In this document: one piece after another, positions 1 through 5,151 of the stretch
How positions within the stretch are numbered: position 1 is the first letter of the stretch
Layout: every line of letters begins with the position of its first letter
DNA from: Pseudomonadota bacterium
Lineage (GTDB): Bacteria; Pseudomonadota; Gammaproteobacteria; Burkholderiales; Gallionellaceae
Length of the DNA: 6,030 nt
Direction: 5' to 3'
NCBI GenBank assembly: GCA_021781695.1
Contig: JAJXWG010000107.1
Coordinates: 1-6,030 of the forward strand
Made by a program: the position numbers and the translations under genes
The notes under the pieces: generated by a model
Told to the model about the DNA's origin: nothing
Databases searched by the model: none
What the model saw: the letters and a program-made list of their open reading frames with translations, nothing else

Positions 1-1724
1 CCCCAGATGCGCGGTATCACGGAATAGGTGCCATCCTTCTGGATGTTCGCATGCACCCTTTCGTTGATGAAGCGAGAGCGGCTGTCGTCCACATATATGC
101 CGGGCCATGCCGCCGTCAGATAGTAGTTCAATGCGGGGCGGCAGATATGGCAGCCGTCCTGTGTCTTCCAGTCGAGCGCGCGCATCAGGTCCGGCATGTT
201 CTTGATCCCCAGCCTTGAAATCGCCTGCTGCACATCTTGGTGCGCGTGTTCAGTGCAGGAACACATCGGCTTTTTGCTGGGCTTTGCAGAGTAGTCGCCT
301 CCCAGCGTGTTGGCAAGCAGGGCTTCGACGAGGCCGGTGCAGGAACCGCAAGAGGCTGATGCCTTGGTATGCGCGCGCACTTCTTCCAGCGTGAAAAGCT
401 TCTTGCCTATGATGGCACCCACGATGGCACTCTTGCACACGCCGTTGCAGCCGCAGATCTCCGCCGTATCCGCCATGTTCGCGACATTCGATGCGCCGCC
501 CCGCCCTGCATCGCCCAGATGCACCTGGCCGAAAAGAAGGTGCTCGCGCAGCTCTGACACATCGGTTCCGTCGCGCATCAACTGGAAATACCAGGGGCCG
601 TCCACGGTCTCGCCGTACATCACAGCGCCGCGCAGCCTGTTGTCGCGCAGCACCAGCTTCTTGTACACGCCGCGCGCGGCATCCTGCAACAGCAACTCTT
701 CATCTCCTGCTGTCGCGTTGAAGTCGCCGGCGGAAAAAAGATCGATGCCGGTCACCTTGAGCTTGGTGGAAACGGAAGAACCTTCGTAGCGCATCCTGCC
801 ATAGCGAGCGATGTGGTTGGCCGCGACCTTTGCCTGTTCGAACAACGGTGCTACCAGTCCGTAAGTCTGGCTGCGATGCTGCACGCATTCGCCCACCGAA
901 TAGATCTTGGGGTCAAAGGTCTGCATCGTGTCGCTGACTACTATGCCGCGCTCGCAATATATGCCTGCCGATTTGGCAAGCGCGATGCTGGGGCGTATGC
1001 CCGCGGCCATGACCAGAAGATCGGCTTCGATTTCCTCGCCATCCTTGAAGCGCAGGCCCGTGACCCTGTCGTATCCCAGTATGGCCTCGGTCTGGCGCGA
1101 CAGGTAGAACTTGAGGCCGCGCTTTTCCAGCGCATCCTTCAGCAATCCGCCGCCCACTTTGTCCAGTTGGCGCTCCATCGGCCAGTCGCATAGGTGCACC
1201 ACGGAGACTTGCATACCCTGCATCGAGAGCCCATTCGCGGCTTCCAGACCCAGCAGGCCGCCGCCGATCACCACTGCCCTCCTGCCGGCCTTTGCTGCGG
1301 CAAGCATTTTCTCGACATCGTCCATGCTGCGATAGGCCACAACTCCTTGCAGGTTCATCCCCGGTATGGGCAGCATGACGGGGTTCGAACCTGTTGCGAT
1401 CAGCAGACGGTCATAAGGCACAATCAGGCCGTCTTCAGTTTCAACCCGGCAGCGAAACCGGTCAATTTTGCTGACCGCTTTTCCTGCATGCAGAGTAATG
1501 CGATTTTCTTCGTACCAGCCCCAGTCATTGAGCACCGTATCCTCAAACTTCATCTCGCCGGACAGCACCGGCGAGAGCAGAATCCGGTTGTAATTGGGTC
1601 GCTTCTCCGCGCCGAACACCGTGATGTCAAAATCATCCGGAGACATCTTCAGCAACTCTTCTATCGTGCGCATGCCCGCCATGCCGTTGCCGATCACAAC
1701 CAGTCTAGTCTTGTTTGCAGTCAT
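1..1724 (-). CDS. nirB: NADH-dependent nitrite reductase large subunit NirB (N-terminal 574 residues; runs off left edge)
   Basis: This is the FAD/siroheme subunit that takes electrons from NAD(P)H and reduces nitrite to ammonium in the cytoplasm, normally with a small Rieske-like subunit NirD. The frame is open from the ATG at 1724 to the window edge (574 codons plus 2 bases), about two thirds of the usual 800-850 residues. Visible parts are an FAD-binding loop GNGMAGM (residues 12-18), an NAD-binding loop IGGGLLG (153-159), the flavin-domain motif YSVGEC, and a BFD-type Fe-S domain with C424-x-C426 and C459-x2-C462. A second Cys pair region (MCSC, then GCHIC) follows. The end, RFINERVHANIQKDGTYSV, is the typical entry to the sulfite/nitrite reductase ferredoxin-like half. 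Siroheme cysteines lie off the window. The start is supported by AGGA (1732-1729) four bases before ATG; the other nearby ATG (1729) hits a stop after two codons. It is transcribed away from nasA behind a sigma-54 promoter and a leader terminator. An assimilatory label (nasB) is equally valid. Confidence 0.95.
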   Translation of the reverse strand, partial: MTANKTRLVVIGNGMAGMRTIEELLKMSPDDFDITVFGAEKRPNYNRILLSPVLSGEMKFEDTVLNDWGWYEENRITLHAGKAVSKIDRFRCRVETEDGLIVPYDRLLIATGSNPVMLPIPGMNLQGVVAYRSMDDVEKMLAAAKAGRRAVVIGGGLLGLEAANGLSMQGMQVSVVHLCDWPMERQLDKVGGGLLKDALEKRGLKFYLSRQTEAILGYDRVTGLRFKDGEEIEADLLVMAAGIRPSIALAKSAGIYCERGIVVSDTMQTFDPKIYSVGECVQHRSQTYGLVAPLFEQAKVAANHIARYGRMRYEGSSVSTKLKVTGIDLFSAGDFNATAGDEELLLQDAARGVYKKLVLRDNRLRGAVMYGETVDGPWYFQLMRDGTDVSELREHLLFGQVHLGDAGRGGASNVANMADTAEICGCNGVCKSAIVGAIIGKKLFTLEEVRAHTKASASCGSCTGLVEALLANTLGGDYSAKPSKKPMCSCTEHAHQDVQQAISRLGIKNMPDLMRALDWKTQDGCHICRPALNYYLTAAWPGIYVDDSRSRFINERVHANIQKDGTYSVIPRIW

Positions 1725-1728
1725 CTCA

Positions 1729-1735
1729 TCCTCGC
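1729..1735 (-). promoter_or_regulatory. nirB ribosome binding site
   Basis: Read on the minus strand, GCGAGGA precedes the nirB ATG at 1724 by four bases. It lies just after the U-run of the leader terminator, so ribosome loading requires that transcription has passed the terminator. Confidence 0.6.
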
Positions 1736-1738
1736 AAT

Positions 1739-1806
1739 AAAAAAAGGCGCCGCCCGATCCCGGGATGCACTGTTCAGTACCTCCCTTAAATCGAGTCGAC
1801 GCCTTT
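1739..1806 (-). terminator. Intrinsic leader terminator (attenuator) in front of nirB
   Basis: On the minus strand AAAGGCG (1806-1800) pairs with CGCCUUU (1749-1743). The stem extends through UCG/CGG and, after one bulged A (1796), CUCGAU/AUCGGG (1795-1790 with 1758-1753), giving about 16 base pairs including some G-U. An inner hairpin, 1785-1762, adds ten pairs around one G/A mismatch with a GAAC loop. A run of seven U (1745-1739) follows at once. It ends 15 nt before the nirB start codon and well after the predicted transcription start near 1847, so it is placed to abort nirB transcripts. Its 5' arm overlaps the second hexaloop hairpin (1797-1810), as expected for an antitermination switch. 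Pairings were made by hand; no folding energy was computed. Confidence 0.85.
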
Positions 1807-1843
1807 GTCGGTATTTAACTCTCCGCCCGCCGTTGGGTCAGAG
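1797..1843 (-). promoter_or_regulatory. Tandem hexaloop RNA element (ANTAR/NasT-type antiterminator target) in nirB leader
   Basis: There are two hairpins in the nirB leader. P1 (1843-1819) has outer stem CUCU/AGAG, a small internal loop, inner stem CCC/GGG and the six-base loop AACGGC (1834-1829). P2 (1810-1797) has stem CGAC/GUCG and the six-base loop AAAGGC (1806-1801). They are joined by an 8-nt linker. Both loops carry A at position 1 and G at position 4, the known signature of RNA bound by ANTAR-domain antiterminators such as NasR, NasT and EutV. P2 uses the same bases as the 5' arm of the terminator, so P2 and terminator cannot coexist. The partner is presumably NasT, not visible here; a nasS-like gene in the same cluster supports this. 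Confidence 0.85.
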
Positions 1844-1844
1844 C

Positions 1845-1874
1845 CTGGCATATACCAAGCAATCATTATGCCAG
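1845..1874. repeat. Inverted repeat CTGGCATA / TATGCCAG around the nirB -24/-12 promoter
   Basis: Eight-base arms at 1845-1852 and 1867-1874 are perfect inverted copies separated by 14 bp. The right arm contains the nirB -24 element; the left arm spans the predicted start. The symmetry also creates a plus-strand GG-N10-GC (1847-1860), but its -12 part is AAGCA, not TTGCA, so a second functional promoter is doubtful. The repeat may be chance or an operator. Confidence 0.5.
1858..1873 (-). promoter_or_regulatory. Sigma-54 promoter of nirB
   Basis: Minus-strand TGGCATAATGATTGCT fits the sigma-54 consensus TGGCACG-N4-TTGCW, with GG (1872-1871) and GC (1860-1859) separated by exactly ten bases. 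The predicted start is near 1847, only about 4 nt upstream of the first hexaloop hairpin. This gives a leader of roughly 120 nt and agrees with nitrogen-controlled expression through NtrC and RpoN. Confidence 0.8.
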
Positions 1875-1947
1875 CCTGGTTTCCATTTCAGATATTTCGC
1901 ATTACTCAAAAAAATGAACGCGCACAGCTGTAACAAAAATCCTTGTG

Positions 1948-1960
1948 TTTCAATTTGTTG
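1948..1960 (+). promoter_or_regulatory. Possible IHF site between enhancers and nirB promoter
   Basis: TTTCAATTTGTTG matches the IHF consensus WATCAANNNNTTR at all but one defined position. It lies about 100-113 bp upstream of the predicted nirB start, between that promoter and the NtrC-like sites, where DNA bending would help enhancer contact. The consensus is loose, so confidence is low. Confidence 0.35.
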
Positions 1961-1997
1961 TGGCGACTGCCGGCATTTAACGGTCAAATATTCATGG

Positions 1998-2014
1998 CGC
2001 ACTATAGATGTGCA
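1998..2014. promoter_or_regulatory. NtrC-like enhancer site 1 (near-perfect dyad)
   Basis: CGCACTATAGATGTGCA keeps both halves of the NtrC consensus TGCAC-N7-GTGCA; only the first base differs in the conserved arms. Its centre is near 2006, about 160 bp upstream of the predicted nirB start and about 180 bp upstream of the nasA start, so it could serve either promoter. Confidence 0.6.
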
Positions 2015-2036
2015 TTCCTTGTCTTCATGAAAACCG

Positions 2037-2053
2037 TGCACTGCTTTGGGCCG
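2037..2053. promoter_or_regulatory. NtrC-like enhancer site 2 (one good half-site)
   Basis: The sequence begins with a perfect TGCAC half-site, while the second half (GGGCCG) is degenerate. Its centre, near 2045, is 31 bp (about three helical turns) from site 3, a spacing suited to cooperative NtrC binding. Alone it would be weak evidence. Confidence 0.35.
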
Positions 2054-2067
2054 TTTAATCTTTTCAA

Positions 2068-2084
2068 CGCACCACAATGGTCGT
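2068..2084. promoter_or_regulatory. NtrC-like enhancer site 3 upstream of nasA
   Basis: CGCACCACAATGGTCGT contains the core GCACCA-CAA-TGGT of the NtrC consensus, with the distal half degraded at its end. The centre lies about 110 bp upstream of the predicted nasA start, the usual distance for an NtrC enhancer. Confidence 0.55.
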
Positions 2085-2160
2085 TTCAGGCAAATTGTAT
2101 TTTTAGCAAAGAAGCCAGGAAGCGCTGACATGCTGGTTGTTCCGGTTTTCCGTGTGGCGA

Positions 2161-2176
2161 TGGCACAGGAATTGCT
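2161..2176 (+). promoter_or_regulatory. Sigma-54 promoter of the nasA operon
   Basis: TGGCACAGGAATTGCT is a near-perfect -24/-12 promoter: GG at 2162-2163, ten bases, GC at 2174-2175, with TGGCAC and TTGCT both intact. The predicted start is near 2187, leaving a 5' leader of only about 24 nt before the nasA ATG. There is therefore no space for the hexaloop/terminator element seen in front of nirB. Confidence 0.88.
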
Positions 2177-2197
2177 TTGCCTGCAATACCACAATCC

Positions 2198-2206
2198 GGG
2201 AAGAGA
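2198..2206 (+). promoter_or_regulatory. nasA ribosome binding site
   Basis: The purine-rich GGGAAGAGA lies a few bases before the ATG at 2211 and downstream of the predicted transcription start. It decides that start over any upstream in-frame ATG, since those would lie before the promoter. Confidence 0.6.
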
Positions 2207-2210
2207 CATC

Positions 2211-3422
2211 ATGAACAAGAGTTTTCTCAAGGCAGGCCATACGCCGACGCTGCTGTCAGCATTTTTGTACTTCGATCTGGCCTTCATGGTCTGGGTGCTG
2301 CTGGGTCCGCTGGGTGTGCAGATTGCCGCCAGCCTGCATTTGACGCCAATACAAAAGGGCATGATGGTCGCCACACCGATATTGTCCGGAGCGCTGTTGC
2401 GCGTCGTGATGGGATTGCTGGTCGATCAGGTCAAGCCGAAGCTTGCAGGCGCGATCGGTCAGACGATCGTCATTGCAACGCTGTTTGTTGCGTGGCGCGC
2501 CGGCATACATACCTATGAACAGGCGCTGATACTCGGCGCATTCCTGGGCGTTGCAGGCGCATCGTTCGCTGCCGCGCTGCCGCTTGCCTCGCGCTGGTAT
2601 CCCGCGGAACATCAGGGCACAGCAATGGGCATAGCCGGCGCCGGCAATTCGGGCACCGCGCTGGCCGCGCTGGTGGCGCCCAGCCTTGCGATCTCATACG
2701 GCTGGACCAATGTTTTCGGTCTTGCGCTGATCCCCCTGATCGCCGTTTTTATCTTTTACATGAGAATGGCTAAGGATGCGCCCGATTGCCCGCCGCCCAA
2801 ATCCCTGGCCGAATTCCTCTGCGTGCTGAAGGATCGGGATGCATGGTGGTTCATGTTCTTCTACTCGGTCACGTTTGGCGGTTTCGTAGGGCTGGCCTCC
2901 TCGCTGACCATCTATTTCAACGCGCAATATGGACTGGATGCGAAGACGGCAGGATTCTTCACTGCTGCCTGTGTATTTGCAGGCTCGATGGTGCGCCCGA
3001 TGGGCGGCAACATCGCCGACCGCATCGGCGGCGTGAGGTCGCTCACCGCGATGTATTGCATAGCGGCCATTTCTCTGGCCGCCGTGAGCTTTGCGCCAGA
3101 CAGCCCCTGGACTGCGCTTGCAATGTTCGTGGTTGCGATGCTGAGCCTGGGGATGGGCAACGGCGCGGTATTCCAGCTTGTGCCGCAGCGCTTCCGCAAG
3201 GAGATCGGCGTGATGACCGGACTGGTCGGCATGGCGGGTGGCATAGGCGGCTTCTATCTGGCTTCCAGCCTGGGTTATTCCAGGCAGATGACGGGCAGTT
3301 ACCAGGCAGGCTTTATGATCTTCGCCGCACTGGCGGTCATTGCCCTGGTCGGCCTGACCGGTGTCAAGACACGCTGGCGCACGACCTGGGGGGCATCACA
3401 CCTGACCGCTGCAAAGATCTGA
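2211..3422 (+). CDS. nasA: Nitrate/nitrite transporter, MFS NNP family (NarK/NasA type)
   Basis: This 403-residue, strongly hydrophobic inner-membrane carrier is predicted to import nitrate (and possibly nitrite) for assimilation. Family marks seen are nitrate-signature loops GAGNSGT (residues 143-149) and GMGNGAV (314-320), plus an arginine in each half, R64 (SGALLRVVMG) and R262 (GSMVRPMGG). These correspond to the two substrate-binding arginines of NarK-type proteins. The LVDQVKPK and NIADRIGG loops are the expected MFS A-like motifs. Length fits a single 12-helix unit, not a NarK1-NarK2 fusion. The frame is open further upstream (to 2046), but ATG 2211 is chosen because it follows the sigma-54 promoter and a ribosome binding site and its N-terminus starts the first helix normally. 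The gene is the first of an operon and is followed almost without gap by the kinase-phosphatase gene. Direction and substrate preference cannot be told from sequence; narK or nrtP would be equivalent names. Confidence 0.93.
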   Translation: MNKSFLKAGHTPTLLSAFLYFDLAFMVWVLLGPLGVQIAASLHLTPIQKGMMVATPILSGALLRVVMGLLVDQVKPKLAGAIGQTIVIATLFVAWRAGIHTYEQALILGAFLGVAGASFAAALPLASRWYPAEHQGTAMGIAGAGNSGTALAALVAPSLAISYGWTNVFGLALIPLIAVFIFYMRMAKDAPDCPPPKSLAEFLCVLKDRDAWWFMFFYSVTFGGFVGLASSLTIYFNAQYGLDAKTAGFFTAACVFAGSMVRPMGGNIADRIGGVRSLTAMYCIAAISLAAVSFAPDSPWTALAMFVVAMLSLGMGNGAVFQLVPQRFRKEIGVMTGLVGMAGGIGGFYLASSLGYSRQMTGSYQAGFMIFAALAVIALVGLTGVKTRWRTTWGASHLTAAKI

Positions 3423-3444
3423 TGTGGTAATCTCGCATCAGCCC

Positions 3445-5151
3445 ATGACCAAAAAGACACTGCGGATCGACCTTGGTTACACCTCATTGGCGGGCCAGCG
3501 CCCGCGCAACGAGGATTATTGCGCAGGCGTAACACCCGATGGCGCGCTGCTTGAAAACAAGGGTATGCTGGTTGCGATAGCCGACGGCGTGGGCGGGCAT
3601 GCACACGGCCGTGAGGCGTCGGAATACTGCGTGCGCAGCCTGTTGGCTGATTATTACTCGACGCCAGACACCTGGAGCATTACGCAGTCCCTGGAAAAAG
3701 TCATAGTCTCACTCAACCGCTGGCTTTATTCGCACAGCCGGCGGGCGCGGGAAACGGCCGGCATGGCGACTACCCTGTCCGCTGTCGTGTTTCGCGGCAG
3801 GCGCTATGCCATCGCGCATGTCGGCGATACCCGAGTATACCGCCTGCGCAACAGCGAACTGTTGCTTCTGACTAAAGACCATGTGTGGGTACATCCGGAA
3901 TTCAGCAATGTGCTCGCGCGCGCAGTGGGGCTCGACGCAAATCTTTCCATAGACTTTACTGATGGGGAGCTTGCCGAAGACGATCTGTTCCTGCTTGCCA
4001 GCGACGGCGTCTGGAATGTGCTCGACGATAGCAGCCTTATCAAACTGCTCGAATCGCAAGGCAGCATGGAGGACATTGCCGCGCGCATCGCGCTGGCGGC
4101 GATCCAGGCCGGCAGCGAGGACAACTGTACTGCGTTGGTTACAAGTATCGTTCAACTGCCGCCAGAAAGCTTGCGCGACAATGTCGCATGCGTTGCCGAG
4201 CTCCCGCTCCCGCACAGGTTGAAACCCGGGCAGAGCATTGACGGCCTGGAAGTGCTCGATGTGATCCATGATTCGCGCATCACGATACTCTACCTTGTGC
4301 ATGATCCGCTGACAGACCAGCACTGTGTGCTGAAGACGTTGCATGCCCATGCCGATGCGGCGGATATCGCCGCGATCGCCTATGAAGAATGGCTTGCGCG
4401 CCGCGTTGACAGTGTCCATTTCCCGCAGGTGTTGAACTGGCCGCAGCGCGCCTTTCTTTACTATCTGACGACCTGGCATGAAGGTGCCACGCTCGCACGC
4501 CATCTGGAACTGGGGAGGCGCTTCACCCCGGTCGAGGCAGCCGACTTTGCCGCACACATGTTAAAGGGAGTTGCTGCGCTGCACAGAATGGGCATCATCC
4601 ATCGCGACATCAAGCCCGACAACCTGCATCTTGGCGCCGATGGGCGCCTGCGCCTGCTCGATTTGGGTGTTGCCGCATCCGATGGCCTGGATGCGGGGGA
4701 GACCTTCAGTGAGATCAACAATCCGGGCACGCCCTCTTTCATGGCGCCCGAGCTTTACAGGGGTTCATCCGCGAATGAAGCCAGCGACCTTTATGCGGCC
4801 GGCGTCACGCTGTATTATCTTTTGACGCGCAAGTATCCCTACGGCGAGATAGAACCTTTTCAGACGCCGCGCTTTGGCGATCCCGTGCCGCCAGCGCGCT
4901 ACCGTCCCGACATACCGGAATGGCTGGAATCCGTGATGCTCAAGGCCGTTGCCCGTGAGCCTTCCGATCGCTTCGAAACGGCAGAGGAATTTCTGCTTGC
5001 GCTGGAACGCGGCGCTCAACGCCCGCTGCGCGTCGCCCGTCGCACCCCGTTGTTCAAGCGCGATCCTGTGATGGGCTTGAAGCTGCTTGCACTGGCTTCT
5101 CTCATCGCCAATATTCTGCTTATTTTTCTATTGCTGGCGAGACATTCATGA
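3445..5151 (+). CDS. Fused PP2C-type phosphatase and Ser/Thr protein kinase with C-terminal membrane anchor
   Basis: This 568-residue protein joins two opposing activities. The N-terminal PP2C domain (about 5-235) has RPRNED (D24), ADGVGG (D47), AHVGDTRVY, ASDGVW (D187) and EDNCT (D226), so its metal-binding aspartates look complete. The kinase domain (about 270-535) has the lysine in CVLKTL (K297), HRDIKPDN (D388, K390, N393), DLG in place of DFG (D406), APE (434-436) and DLYAAG. The glycine-rich loop is missing: the matching stretch LDVIHDSRITILYLVHD has no GxGxxG. A single hydrophobic segment at the last 20-25 residues (GLKLLALASLIANILLIFLLL) should anchor it in the inner membrane, domains facing the cytoplasm. 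Similar proteins lie in nas clusters of other proteobacteria (the PA1782 type, from memory); their target is not established as far as I know. Start is uncertain: ATG 3445 gives the homolog-like N-terminus, GTG 3424 would add seven residues, and neither has a strong ribosome site. Coupling to nasA (stop 3420-3422) is likely. Confidence 0.92.
   Translation: MTKKTLRIDLGYTSLAGQRPRNEDYCAGVTPDGALLENKGMLVAIADGVGGHAHGREASEYCVRSLLADYYSTPDTWSITQSLEKVIVSLNRWLYSHSRRARETAGMATTLSAVVFRGRRYAIAHVGDTRVYRLRNSELLLLTKDHVWVHPEFSNVLARAVGLDANLSIDFTDGELAEDDLFLLASDGVWNVLDDSSLIKLLESQGSMEDIAARIALAAIQAGSEDNCTALVTSIVQLPPESLRDNVACVAELPLPHRLKPGQSIDGLEVLDVIHDSRITILYLVHDPLTDQHCVLKTLHAHADAADIAAIAYEEWLARRVDSVHFPQVLNWPQRAFLYYLTTWHEGATLARHLELGRRFTPVEAADFAAHMLKGVAALHRMGIIHRDIKPDNLHLGADGRLRLLDLGVAASDGLDAGETFSEINNPGTPSFMAPELYRGSSANEASDLYAAGVTLYYLLTRKYPYGEIEPFQTPRFGDPVPPARYRPDIPEWLESVMLKAVAREPSDRFETAEEFLLALERGAQRPLRVARRTPLFKRDPVMGLKLLALASLIANILLIFLLLARHS

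Noticed and set aside
1757..1766. Palindrome ATCCCGGGAT as an operator
   Set aside because: It lies wholly inside the nirB leader terminator, where its bases are already used in stem pairing.
1961..1976. TGGCGACTGCCGGCAT as another plus-strand sigma-54 promoter
   Set aside because: GG and GC are separated by nine bases instead of ten, and the -12 part is not TTGC-like.
1194..2030. 278-codon open frame on the plus strand across nirB
   Set aside because: It is antisense to the clearly coding nirB and continues into the promoter region. The translation has no family features, and the sigma-54 promoter and leader terminator lie inside it on the other strand.
2046..2210. Longer nasA with 55 extra N-terminal residues
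   Set aside because: The extra part overlaps the sigma-54 promoter at 2161-2176 and enhancer site 3, and would place a foreign polar stretch before the first helix. ATG 2211 has a ribosome binding site.
2786..3430. 214-codon plus-strand frame overlapping nasA
   Set aside because: Out-of-frame reading of the transporter gene, rich in Arg, Cys and His, typical of a shadow frame in GC-rich codons.
3709..4557. 282-codon open frame on the minus strand
   Set aside because: Antisense shadow of the phosphatase-kinase gene, which has intact motifs throughout; the antisense product shows no recognisable domain.
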